A stretch of DNA of 34,431 nucleotides from Chthoniobacterales bacterium (GTDB lineage: Bacteria; Verrucomicrobiota; Verrucomicrobiia; Chthoniobacterales; Terrimicrobiaceae). The position numbers and the translations under genes were made by a program. This document shows, in pieces, positions 15,020-23,099 of the stretch. Location of the stretch: NCBI GenBank assembly GCA_014879575.1, contig JACSRU010000105.1, forward strand, positions 1 through 34,431, read 5' to 3'. The notes beneath the pieces were generated by a model. That model saw nothing but the letters and a program-made list of their open reading frames with translations. It was not told the origin of the DNA and searched no databases. The stretch's first letter is position 1; each line of letters starts with the position of its first letter.

Positions 15020-16288
15020 TTAAATGGCTGCGCTGAAGAGGAGCATCTGGTCCTTGTTGACCTCCTCCTCCCCCCGTCGGCTGCGCTCGACGCGACGGAT
15101 GTAGTAATCGAGGACATGGTCCGGAATTCCGGTGATGCGGGCCTTTGAAAATTCCTCAATCGCCTTGTCCCACTGCCGCTCCCGGTAGTGGAGGACGCCG
15201 GTCCAGTAGTGGTTGCGGCTGCGTTCGCGCTCGGGCGAGAGACCGTGCTTGCGGGTGAGGACCTCGTAAAGCTCCACCCGGCGACGCTCTCCGACGGATT
15301 TTACCACTTCGATCGGACGGACCTCCAACGTCTCGGCAGCAGGCTCATGAGTTTCCGGTCCGATAAGGATTCGGCACCCGTAGGTGCCACACGCCGAACA
15401 CAGGCGGCGCGCGAATTCCACGGCCGGCCCGGCGACGCTGAAGCTCCCCAGCCGGGATCCACCATACGCCGCCGCGATCATCTCGCCGGAATTGATGCCG
15501 ATCCGGAAATCAAGGCGCCGTTGCCAGGTCGCATCGCATTCCCGGTTGAGGTCATCCAACCGGGCGGCAAGGTCCAGTGCCGCCCGGCAGGCTTTTTCCG
15601 CGTGTTTGCTGTCGGCAAGCGGCGCACCGAACACCACGCGCACGCTCTCCCCGCCGCATTCGTCAAGGTAGCCCCCGACTTCGACGAGGTAGTCCGACGC
15701 GGTCTGCAAATAAAGGTTTGTCATCGCCGCATAGTCCTCCGGCTTGAGGAGTTCCATCAGCTCGGAGTGATTATGCACCGCCACGACGAGAACCGTTCCC
15801 TCCTGGAGTGCGCCCGGAAAATCCAACGGCACATCGGAATTGACAAGTTCGTTGAAGGCTCCCCGGGAAAGCCTCTGCCCGAACAGACGTTCCATGACTT
15901 TTTTTCGTGAACCGCTGCCTGTGCGCCCGTAAGCAAGTCCGATCAGGAAGCTTGTTAAAATGGCGAAGATCGAGGGGAAGGGCGAAAAGAAAACATTGTA
16001 AAGCGCCAGGACCATGGAGCCTGTCAGGAGCAAAATCATTCCTCCAAGAGCCACGATCGATTTCAAAACCGGACGCGTGATGTCCACGGTTGTCCAGGCG
16101 GAGGCAAACGCAAGGAAGGCGATGAGCATCACATGAATCCCCTGCTGGGTCACCATCGGTTTCTTGATTTTGTAGGTCTGCAAGAGGACGAGATCGAGGG
16201 TGTTCGTCAGCCAGCCCGTGGCATACAAAACAAGGATGAGGACGGAAGAAATCGTCCCGATCAAAATGGTGGCTTTAAGATATCTCAT
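15020..16288 (-). CDS. Membrane-anchored class III cyclase homologue, probably catalytically dead
   Basis: This 422-aa protein has three or four membrane helices in residues 5-120, then a cyclase homology domain (about 160-345) and a C-terminal TPR-like helix pair (YRERQWDKAIEEFSKARITG). The fold markers are present (GGYLDECGGESVRVVFGAP, RIGINSGEM, SVAGPAVEFARRL), but catalytic positions are changed. The first metal Asp (in the usual FxDI) aligns with Ala170. The second (usual GD) is Glu214. The Asp of the DYT motif is Ser282 and the transition-state Asn (VN) is Glu291, while the Arg (295) is kept. It is therefore probably a nucleotide sensor or protein scaffold, not an active cyclase. The ATG overlaps the stop of the ClpX-like gene (ATGA), so the two are co-translated. 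Confidence 0.85.
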   Translation of the reverse strand: MRYLKATILIGTISSVLILVLYATGWLTNTLDLVLLQTYKIKKPMVTQQGIHVMLIAFLAFASAWTTVDITRPVLKSIVALGGMILLLTGSMVLALYNVFFSPFPSIFAILTSFLIGLAYGRTGSGSRKKVMERLFGQRLSRGAFNELVNSDVPLDFPGALQEGTVLVVAVHNHSELMELLKPEDYAAMTNLYLQTASDYLVEVGGYLDECGGESVRVVFGAPLADSKHAEKACRAALDLAARLDDLNRECDATWQRRLDFRIGINSGEMIAAAYGGSRLGSFSVAGPAVEFARRLCSACGTYGCRILIGPETHEPAAETLEVRPIEVVKSVGERRRVELYEVLTRKHGLSPERERSRNHYWTGVLHYRERQWDKAIEEFSKARITGIPDHVLDYYIRRVERSRRGEEEVNKDQMLLFSAAI

Positions 16289-17829
16289 GAATTGTCGCGG
16301 TGCGAGGCCACCACCCACTGGCTCAGGACGCGATCAGGAGCATCCACCGCCTCCGCGGGGATCAAAAACTCCGAGCGTCCGCTGTTGCGGCGGATCAGGC
16401 CAAGCCCGAACTCGTAATCCTTAAACAAACTTTCGCATAAGTCACGCACAGGAATGTTTTTTTCTGCCGCCAGGTCCAGAAGGCGGGTCACCGCCTCGTC
16501 CTCGAAACGCAGGACCAAGGCGTGTTGCTCCCCAAATCTGGTGGCAAACTGCCCGACGACAAGACGCTGGGCGTCCCGGATCCCGGCTTTCCCGGCCTGA
16601 AGAAGGCGTGGGATGGCCACTCCCGGATGCTTCAAGACTTCGGGGGTGACTTCAAATGTGGTGACCCCGGAACCCGGAAACTCGTATTTGAAGTCCCGGA
16701 GCAGTCGCTCGCAAACCGTCAGCAACCCACGGGCTCCCGTGCTCTCGAGGGCGGCCAGGCTGGCAATATACGCCAGCGCGTCGTCGGAAAAAATCGCCTC
16801 GATCCCATACGCCTTGAAGGCCCGCTCGTATTGGCGGATCAGGCTCCCCTCGGATTGCTTGAGGATGTCGTAAAGATCCTGTTCGGACAGGGGTTCGCAA
16901 ACCACCCGAACGGGGAGCCGCCCGATAAACTCGGGTTCCAGCCCGTAGTCCACAAAGTCCCGGGTGCCGGCCATCCGCAACAGCTGGGAGGGCTCTTCGG
17001 CTTGCAGCGTGGGATCCGCCCCAAACCCAATGAGCGAGGCCTTCAGGCGGCGGGCGACTCGCTCGCTCAACTTGTCAAAAGCTCCGCTGACAATGAAAAG
17101 GATGTGCCGGGTGTTGATGGACTCGCGATGGATTTTTCCGCGCTTCTGAAATTCCATCGCAGCCTGCAACTGTCCCTGGAGATCATTCGCACTGCGAAGC
17201 GGAACCTCGGTCTCCTCCATCAATTTGAGCAATGTCGTCTGGACCCCGCGCCCGCTCACATCCCGCCCGCCCATCTCGCCCAGGCTCGCGATTTTGTCGA
17301 TCTCATCGATGTAAATGATTCCGAAGCGCGCCAGATTCAGGTCGCCATCGGCCTTATGCACAAGTTCCCGGACCAGATCCTCGACATCGCCCCCCACGTA
17401 GCCGGTTTCGCTGAATTTTGTGGCATCCGCCTTCACGAACGGCACACCGATGAGATCGGCGACATGTTTGACAAGGTAGGTCTTCCCGACTCCGGTGGGA
17501 CCCACAAGGATCACATTTTGCTTGGCGTATTCGAGCCGCCCGCCCTCTGCCGTGGCCACGAGGCCTTCCCGGGCATGGTTGTAATGGTCGCATACGGCAA
17601 TGCCGAGGACCTTCTTGGCCTCGTCCTGGCGGATGACGAAGCGATCAAGGTGCCTTTTGATTTCACGGGGCGTCAGGGAAAAATCCCGAATGGGATCGGA
17701 CGCCGACCTCTCTGCGGCGACGGGCTCGGGTTCTGTCGTCTCCGCTTCGGCGGTCGGCGTTGCAAAGCCGGACTTCAAAAACTCCTGGAGCTTTTGCTGC
17801 AACTGCTCCGGCGTGGGAAAATCGCTCAT
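16285..17829 (-). CDS. ClpX-like AAA+ unfoldase without the zinc-binding domain
   Basis: This 514-aa AAA+ ATPase is most like ClpX: Walker A GPTGVGKT (110-117), pore loop GYVG (133-136), Walker B IIYIDEID (171-178), and the FIGRLPVRV sensor/arginine region near 301-309. The IGFGA loop (257-261) that docks ClpX on ClpP is kept. The N-terminal C4 zinc domain that recognises ClpX substrates and adaptors is missing and replaced by about 45 low-complexity residues. The C-terminus is extended by about 90 residues (from about 420), with no match I recognise. It probably unfolds specific proteins, perhaps for ClpP. It sits between a Ser/Thr kinase gene and a dead cyclase homologue, which suggests regulated proteolysis under signalling control. 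Confidence 0.88.
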   Translation of the reverse strand: MSDFPTPEQLQQKLQEFLKSGFATPTAEAETTEPEPVAAERSASDPIRDFSLTPREIKRHLDRFVIRQDEAKKVLGIAVCDHYNHAREGLVATAEGGRLEYAKQNVILVGPTGVGKTYLVKHVADLIGVPFVKADATKFSETGYVGGDVEDLVRELVHKADGDLNLARFGIIYIDEIDKIASLGEMGGRDVSGRGVQTTLLKLMEETEVPLRSANDLQGQLQAAMEFQKRGKIHRESINTRHILFIVSGAFDKLSERVARRLKASLIGFGADPTLQAEEPSQLLRMAGTRDFVDYGLEPEFIGRLPVRVVCEPLSEQDLYDILKQSEGSLIRQYERAFKAYGIEAIFSDDALAYIASLAALESTGARGLLTVCERLLRDFKYEFPGSGVTTFEVTPEVLKHPGVAIPRLLQAGKAGIRDAQRLVVGQFATRFGEQHALVLRFEDEAVTRLLDLAAEKNIPVRDLCESLFKDYEFGLGLIRRNSGRSEFLIPAEAVDAPDRVLSQWVVASHRDNS

Positions 17830-17891
17830 TCACGTCTGTTATCAACGAAAAGGAGGGACTTCGCAAGTCCCGGCAGCCTAGAGAAAATCGT

Positions 17892-19751
17892 TCAGGGGGT
17901 CGCTCCCCTGGCTTTGGCTTTTTGCTCCAGCGCATCCAGCCGGTCGCTGATTTTGCTTCCGGTCTGGATGTTTGACCTGGCTTCCGCGATCTGCGCCTCC
18001 AGGGCCGAGGCGGCCGCAGGGGAATCGAGCTTCGCAAACGCCTTCTCAATGGGCTCAAGGAGCTTCCAGTCCGCGAGGTATTTCTCGGCGAGCGGCTTGT
18101 ATTGCGAAACCCAGTCCTCCGGCATCGCCTGCCGCATGAACGTCTGAAAAAGCGCCCCCGCATTGGCAAAATCCCCCTTGGCCTCCCAATCCCAAACCGC
18201 AAAAATCAGCAAAGCAAAGGCTTCCTTTTTTGCGGCGTAGAGTGATCGGATCGTTGAGGATATCGGCTGGTTCTGGCTGACAACCCGGCTGACCTCGACA
18301 AAGAAATTGGCGAGTTGTTGGTCCTCGGGCTTTGTGGAATAGAGTTCCGTTTCGCTCAACTTTTTGAGGCGGCTCAAAGCCGGACTCGTGTCGCCGAGCA
18401 GGAGAGAGGCCAGTGCGCCATTGAGAACGGTCCAGTTTTTCTGAGGCTGCGGAAAGTCCGCCTGGGCGGCCAGTCGCTGGAATTCCGTCTTTGCGCCCTC
18501 AAAATCCCCTCCGGCCAGCGTCGTCACGCCAGAGAGAAATTGTTCCTGGGCCGCCTCCTGCGACATGAGAGAGGGTCCCTTTCCGACACCGCTCCCGATC
18601 GTGGGTGGGAAAATCTTGTCGCGCAGGACATAGAGCCCAAGGCCTCCCAGAAGAACAACCCCGATCAGAATCAACGACAGAATCGCCGAGAATTTGCGCG
18701 TTTCCTCCGTTTCTAGAAGGGCTCTCTGTTTCGGCTGGATGGGTTTGCGCGACTTCTCCAAAAGTTTCTCCCTGGCATAGGTCAGGTGCCCGACCAGATC
18801 TTCATACGACTGATACCGTTCCTCGGGGTTTTTTGCCATCATCCGGTTGATGACATATGCCGTCTCGCTCGAAATATCCGGCGCGAATGCCTGGAGGCTC
18901 ACCTGTTGGCTCTTGAGTTGCTTCAGTGCCACCATGGAGGCGGACTCGGCTTCATACGGCGGGCGTCCGGCCAGCGCGTGAAAAAGCGTGCCCCCCAGAC
19001 TGTAGATGTCGCTCCGAAAATCCTCGGGCTGGTTGTCCAGTTTCTCGGGCGCGATGTAATAGGGAGTTCCCCAGATTTCCCCGCGGACGGACGCCTCCTC
19101 GTCCATGACGATCGCCAGCCCAAAGTCCACGAGCTTCGCGGTGTGGGCATCGGCGAAGAGAATGTTTCCGGGCTTGATGTCGCGATGGATGAGATCAAGT
19201 TCCAGCGCGGCACCAAGGCCCATCGCAATCTGCGTGCCGACCTGCAAAACCTGGGCCTCACCAATCCGCTTCTGAATGCTCATCAACTGGTCGAGCGAAC
19301 CTTTTTCCACCAACTCCATCGCCAGATAAAACTGCCCGTGATCCCGCCCGAAATGATAGACCTTCACCACATGCGGATGGTTGATCGCGGCGGTCAGCCT
19401 GGCCTCCTTGGCCAGCTTTTCCTGTTCCTCCGCATTTGCGCTGATCTCCTTTTTGAGAATTTTCAGTGCGACATAGCGGTTCAAATTATTATCAAGCGCC
19501 TTGTAAACCGCCCCCATTCCGCCCTCGCCGATCTGTTCGATGAGCGTGAAGTGGTTGAAGTGCTGCCTGGCCCGCATTTTGTGCTGACAACCCGGACAAG
19601 TGACCTCGGTGAAGGGCATCACATCCGACATGTCCATCAGCGTCTGACACGACGGACAGGCCTCAAAAACATTTTCCGTCCCGGATTCCACGGGTAACGC
19701 GTTGTCCAATGTCTCGGTGGACTCAGGGGTGGAGGAAGATTCGTTTGCCAT
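17892..19751 (-). CDS. Transmembrane Ser/Thr protein kinase with N-terminal zinc ribbon
   Basis: This 619-aa Hanks-type kinase has an N-terminal zinc ribbon (C32/C35 and C52/C55). The kinase domain spans about 68-335: G-loop GEGGMGAVYKA (75-85), catalytic Lys97 (VALKIL), HRDIKPGN (189-196), DFG (209-211) and APEKL in the activation segment, so it should be active. A single membrane helix (354-376) is followed by an extracytoplasmic domain of about 240 residues, rich in helices and TPR-like (AAQEQFLSGVTTLAGGDFEGAK and similar repeats), ending in a coiled coil. It is the first gene of a minus-strand group with the ClpX-like and cyclase-like genes (62-nt gap to the next). Substrates are unknown; the neighbours are obvious candidates. 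Confidence 0.93.
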   Translation of the reverse strand: MANESSSTPESTETLDNALPVESGTENVFEACPSCQTLMDMSDVMPFTEVTCPGCQHKMRARQHFNHFTLIEQIGEGGMGAVYKALDNNLNRYVALKILKKEISANAEEQEKLAKEARLTAAINHPHVVKVYHFGRDHGQFYLAMELVEKGSLDQLMSIQKRIGEAQVLQVGTQIAMGLGAALELDLIHRDIKPGNILFADAHTAKLVDFGLAIVMDEEASVRGEIWGTPYYIAPEKLDNQPEDFRSDIYSLGGTLFHALAGRPPYEAESASMVALKQLKSQQVSLQAFAPDISSETAYVINRMMAKNPEERYQSYEDLVGHLTYAREKLLEKSRKPIQPKQRALLETEETRKFSAILSLILIGVVLLGGLGLYVLRDKIFPPTIGSGVGKGPSLMSQEAAQEQFLSGVTTLAGGDFEGAKTEFQRLAAQADFPQPQKNWTVLNGALASLLLGDTSPALSRLKKLSETELYSTKPEDQQLANFFVEVSRVVSQNQPISSTIRSLYAAKKEAFALLIFAVWDWEAKGDFANAGALFQTFMRQAMPEDWVSQYKPLAEKYLADWKLLEPIEKAFAKLDSPAAASALEAQIAEARSNIQTGSKISDRLDALEQKAKARGATP

Positions 19752-19829
19752 TCTACTCGGCAGGGCTCAAGACTACGGTTGCCATGTCCCTTATCCTGTT
19801 GTCGGGAATCCCGCAATGCAAAAGCCTCC

Positions 19830-20744
19830 ATGAATTTTGAATCCTGGATTGCCGGGGACGAGGGCCGTGGTCTCCGGCTGGACAAATTCCTCACCGGGAG
19901 GATGCCGGAGTTTTCCCGGGTCCGCCTCCAAGGCTTTATCCGCGAGGGCCGTGTCCTGGTAAACGGTCTCCCGTCGCGCCCGTCACAAACACTGGATGCC
20001 GCAGACGCGGTGCGCCTGACCCTTCCCGATGTGGTGGTGCCCCCGACGGCGGAAGCCCAAAACATCCCGCTCGATATCCTTCACGAGGAAGCAGGCTTTC
20101 TGGTGCTGAACAAACCGGCAGGGCTCGTCGTACATCCCGGTGCTGGAAATGCGGATGGCACGCTGGTCAACGCCCTCCTGTTCCATTGCGCCGGTCTCAG
20201 CAACATTGGCGGCGTCGGACGACCGGGGATTGTCCATCGGCTGGACAAGGAAACCAGCGGGTGCCTCATCATCGCCAAAACCGATGCCGCCCACCGTTCG
20301 ATTTCCGAGCAGTTCGCCCAGCGGTCTGTCAAAAAAAATTACCTGGCCCTCGTGGGGGGCACCCTCCGAATGCCCCACGGCACGATTGAGGCCGCCATCC
20401 GCAGACATGCCGTCCATCGTCAAAAAATGGCCGTCAACGAGCGCGGACGTGCCGCCCTCACAAAATACCGCGTCATCGCCTCCTCGTCCGGAATGTCCCT
20501 TCTGGATTGCCAGCCTCAAACCGGCCGCACCCACCAAATCCGGGTGCACCTCAAACATCTCGGTCACCCGATCGTGGGCGATCCCCTCTACGGACGCCGG
20601 GGCACATCCCCGCGGCACTTCCTCCATGCCTGGAAAATTTCATTCCACCACCCGGAGACCGGAAAGACCCTGAAATTCCTCGCTCCCCTCCCCCCGGATT
20701 TCCCCGAATGGGCCGTCGAGGCGGCTTCCTCATGTGTCGGGTGA
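19830..20744 (+). CDS. rluD: RluD-like 23S rRNA pseudouridine synthase
   Basis: This 304-aa enzyme has an N-terminal S4 RNA-binding domain (about residues 14-60, LRLDKFLTGRMPEFSRVRLQ) and the RluA-family catalytic domain. The catalytic Asp is D139 in GIVHRLDKETSG. Further family motifs are VLNKPAGLVVHPG (92-104) and QPQTGRTHQIRVHL with GHPIVGDPLYG near the C-terminus. RluD makes pseudouridines in helix 69 of 23S rRNA; the S4 domain plus these motifs favour RluD over RluA, but RluC-type specificity cannot be excluded. The ATG at 19830 is chosen because the S4 domain starts soon after it. The gene is divergent from the kinase and ends 16 nt from the convergent ribD. Confidence 0.9.
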   Translation: MNFESWIAGDEGRGLRLDKFLTGRMPEFSRVRLQGFIREGRVLVNGLPSRPSQTLDAADAVRLTLPDVVVPPTAEAQNIPLDILHEEAGFLVLNKPAGLVVHPGAGNADGTLVNALLFHCAGLSNIGGVGRPGIVHRLDKETSGCLIIAKTDAAHRSISEQFAQRSVKKNYLALVGGTLRMPHGTIEAAIRRHAVHRQKMAVNERGRAALTKYRVIASSSGMSLLDCQPQTGRTHQIRVHLKHLGHPIVGDPLYGRRGTSPRHFLHAWKISFHHPETGKTLKFLAPLPPDFPEWAVEAASSCVG

Positions 20745-20760
20745 TTTGAGGGGTGCTCGC

Positions 20761-21786
20761 CTACAACCGCCCCTCAATTCGCAAATCCGGCCCGAGTCTT
20801 TGACAGGTGACATTCCGGAGGCGGAGGCCGCCTTCATTCGAGCCCGCTCCCCGGCCCGCAACCGCAGGCACACTGCCTCCGAGCAGAATCGGAGCCACAT
20901 AGAAAACCACACGATCCACAAGCCCCTGATCAAACGCCTCGCCGAGTGTCCGCCCTCCGCCCTCGATCAAAACCTTCTCGACACCTTGCCTGCCGAGATC
21001 TTGCAAGACTTTTGACAGGGACATTCTTTTATAAACAAGCGTCCTGTCACGGAAGGCATCCGTCAGGAGGTGGCTTGTGGGAGGGAGCTTTCCCGCGCGG
21101 GTCCAAACCACCCGCAAGGGTTGTGGTCTCCCGTTCATTCCGCGCACGGTGAGGCGGGGATTGTCGGCGCGGACGGTTTCTCCGCCCACAAGGATGGCTC
21201 CGCAACCGGCTCTCAACTCCATGGCATCCCGCCGGGATTCCTCCGATGTGATCCAACGTCTCCCCGGCGGTGAGGCGATGCAGCCGTCCAGACTCATCCC
21301 GACCTTGGCAACAACCAAGGGCCAGCCGGTCGAGATCCACTTGTTCCAAGCCTCGTTCCTCTCCGTACATTCTTCTCCCAGGATGCCTCTCGTCACGCGA
21401 ACCCCGGCTTTCCGTAAAATTCTGTCCGCGCGCCCCGCATGGCGGGGATTCGGATCACGGGCACCATAGACGACCCGCCGGATCCCCGCGTCAATAATGG
21501 CCGCCGTGCAAGGTGGAGTCCGTCCGTGCGTCGAGCAGGGTTCGAGCGTGACATAGAGTGTGGCCTCCCTGGCGTCCGCGGATTTCTTCAATGCCCGGAT
21601 GGCCTCAATCTCGGCATGGGGACACCCGGCCTGGCGGTGCCACCCCCGCGAAAGGATCCGCCCCCGCTTGACCACGACCGCTCCCACGGCAGGGTTCGGA
21701 TGCGTGCGACCGAAGCCCTTTTTCGCCTCCGCCAGGGCGATTCGCATGAATTTTATGTCCTCGCGCAAAATCCCGCTCACAGGCAT
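20761..21786 (-). CDS. ribD: RibD: bifunctional riboflavin deaminase/reductase
   Basis: This 341-aa protein combines a cytidine-deaminase-like domain and a dihydrofolate-reductase-like domain, catalysing the second and third steps of riboflavin synthesis. The deaminase zinc site is PHAEIEAI (H57, E59) with C84 and C93 in EPCSTHGRTPPC; THPNPAVGAVVV is the substrate loop. The reductase half starts near residue 150 with VVAKVGMSLDGCIA and continues with GGETVRADNPRLTVR and LIEGGGRTLGEAFDQG, the NADPH and substrate regions. Several start codons cluster (TTG, ATG, ATG); the ATG at 21786 is taken because the domain begins about ten residues later. No other rib genes are nearby. It is divergent from the PilC-like gene with under 20 bp between starts. 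Confidence 0.94.
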   Translation of the reverse strand: MPVSGILREDIKFMRIALAEAKKGFGRTHPNPAVGAVVVKRGRILSRGWHRQAGCPHAEIEAIRALKKSADAREATLYVTLEPCSTHGRTPPCTAAIIDAGIRRVVYGARDPNPRHAGRADRILRKAGVRVTRGILGEECTERNEAWNKWISTGWPLVVAKVGMSLDGCIASPPGRRWITSEESRRDAMELRAGCGAILVGGETVRADNPRLTVRGMNGRPQPLRVVWTRAGKLPPTSHLLTDAFRDRTLVYKRMSLSKVLQDLGRQGVEKVLIEGGGRTLGEAFDQGLVDRVVFYVAPILLGGSVPAVAGRGAGSNEGGLRLRNVTCQRLGPDLRIEGRL

Positions 21787-21803
21787 GATCATCCACAACT
21801 CTA

Positions 21804-22781
21804 TTGATCGTGCAACTTCGCTTCAAAGATAAAGAGCACTTCTTCCATGATGTGGCGCAAATGCTCCGAAGCGGGCTGCCTCTTCAAAGCGCATTGGAAA
21901 ATCTTGCGCTTGGACGCGACCGAACGGCCTCTGCCGCCCGCAGAGTCGCCCCCGGGATCACCACCGGACTCGATGCCGCCTTGCAGGAAGGGGGATTCTC
22001 GATTGTGGATCGGGAAATCCTGGCAGCCGGCGAACAAAGTGGCCGTCTCGAAGAGGCCTGTCGGGAGTTGGCGGGCTACTATTCGTATCTGGAAAGCGGA
22101 CGCAAGCGCGCCGTCGCTGCTTCGCTCTATCCGCTTTTCCTCCTCCACCTGGCTGCCCTGTTGCTTTCCGTCCCGAGTGCCATCATCGCGGGCAGTTTCC
22201 TGAAATTCCTTGGGCAGGTCGGCGTGTTTCTGGGTGCCGCGTATCTGGCGGCATTTCTTGTTGCCCTCGCCTATGGGATCCTAGCGCGGTCGTTCCGCTC
22301 CTCTCCTGCAGCTGATCGCCTGATCCGGGGAATCCCGATTCTCGGAGGCTGCCTGTGGGACGCCGCTCTATCCCGCTTCTGCCTGGTCCTCTCGCTGGGA
22401 ATTCGCTCAGCGGATGGCGTTCTTGCCAGTCTCCGACGCGCGGGACGGGCGAGCAAGAGCGCGGCCATCGAGGCCGCTGCGGAGTCGGCCGTTTCAGAAA
22501 TTCGTTCCGGCACGGGATTCGCCGATGCCCTCGCCGCCTCACGGGCCTTCCCGATGGATCTGGAGCGGGCCTTCCGTGTCGCGGAGGCCTCGGGACGCCT
22601 GGATGAGGAAATCACGCGGTGGGCGGGAATTTATCGGGACCGCTTTCATGCAAGAATCGAGACCCTCACGGAGTGGCTTCCGCGAATCTTCTATCTCCTG
22701 ATTGTTGCCCTGGTTGTCGCCCGGATGTTTTCCATGATTTCCCAGATCACCGGCATCTACTCCTCGGTGCTGGAAATGTAA
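21804..22781 (+). CDS. Orphan type II secretion/type IV pilus inner-membrane protein (GspF/PilC-like)
   Basis: This 325-aa protein has two T2SSF-type helical domains: residues about 8-95 (FHDVAQMLRSGLPLQSALEN, then AAGEQSGRLEEACREL) and 185-290 (SRFCLVLSLGIRSADGVLAS, then FRVAEASGRLDEEITRWA). Each half is followed by membrane helices (about 102-155 and 292-318). GspF/PilC platforms sit in the inner membrane and connect the assembly ATPase to the pilus or pseudopilus. At 325 aa it is shorter than usual PilC (about 400). No ATPase, pilin or secretin gene is adjacent. The start is TTG (21804) or GTG (21810); neither has a Shine-Dalgarno, and the promoter region must overlap that of the divergent ribD. 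Confidence 0.88.
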   Translation: MIVQLRFKDKEHFFHDVAQMLRSGLPLQSALENLALGRDRTASAARRVAPGITTGLDAALQEGGFSIVDREILAAGEQSGRLEEACRELAGYYSYLESGRKRAVAASLYPLFLLHLAALLLSVPSAIIAGSFLKFLGQVGVFLGAAYLAAFLVALAYGILARSFRSSPAADRLIRGIPILGGCLWDAALSRFCLVLSLGIRSADGVLASLRRAGRASKSAAIEAAAESAVSEIRSGTGFADALAASRAFPMDLERAFRVAEASGRLDEEITRWAGIYRDRFHARIETLTEWLPRIFYLLIVALVVARMFSMISQITGIYSSVLEM

Positions 22782-22894
22782 TGGATGGCACGGTTCCCCG
22801 CCGATCATTATCCCAAAGAAAAGGTGTTGTCACCCGGAGGGGATGTGAGAGAGTGGGTCCAGGCAACATGCCAGGAAAGGAGGGGAAATTCATC

Positions 22895-23014
22895 GTGAAC
22901 TTTGTCAAAGTCGTAGCAATGGTGGCAATCGCCACAGCAGCTCTCAGCCTCGGTGCTTGCGCCAGCAAGCCTGCGCCCGCACCGGCTCCGAGCAGCGTCG
23001 GATTGTCCAAATAA
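22895..23014 (+). CDS. Tiny lipoprotein (entericidin-like size), 39 aa
   Basis: The GTG at 22895 has a strong GGAGGGG sequence about 8 nt upstream. The product starts with a basic n-region and hydrophobic helix, then the lipobox LGAC at about residues 23-26. Only a 14-residue mature tail follows, rich in Pro and Ala (KPAPAPAP) and ending in SVGLSK. It would be lipidated on the cysteine and anchored in a membrane. An in-frame ATG at 22868 would add nine residues but lies upstream of the ribosome site. It has its own terminator at 23033-23068. Function unknown; small lipoproteins of this size are often stress or envelope factors. Confidence 0.75.
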   Translation: MNFVKVVAMVAIATAALSLGACASKPAPAPAPSSVGLSK

Positions 23015-23032
23015 GGGCTCGACACAATTTGC

Positions 23033-23068
23033 GCCGGACGGGGAGCCATCTCCGTCCGGCCTTTTTTT
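23033..23068 (+). terminator. Strong intrinsic terminator
   Basis: A 12-bp stem (23033-23044 with 23049-23060, one G-U pair) closes a GCCA tetraloop and is followed by C and seven Ts. It lies 18 nt after the lipoprotein stop. It may also slow read-through from the convergent COG1579 gene. Confidence 0.9.
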
Positions 23069-23099
23069 GTGCGTCCGGCGGGGCGCCAAACCGGATCAC

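Noticed and set aside
13299-15023. Long plus-strand open frame opposite the ABC-F gene
   Set aside because: Shadow of a high-GC coding strand; no recognisable motif, whereas the minus strand has full ABC motifs.
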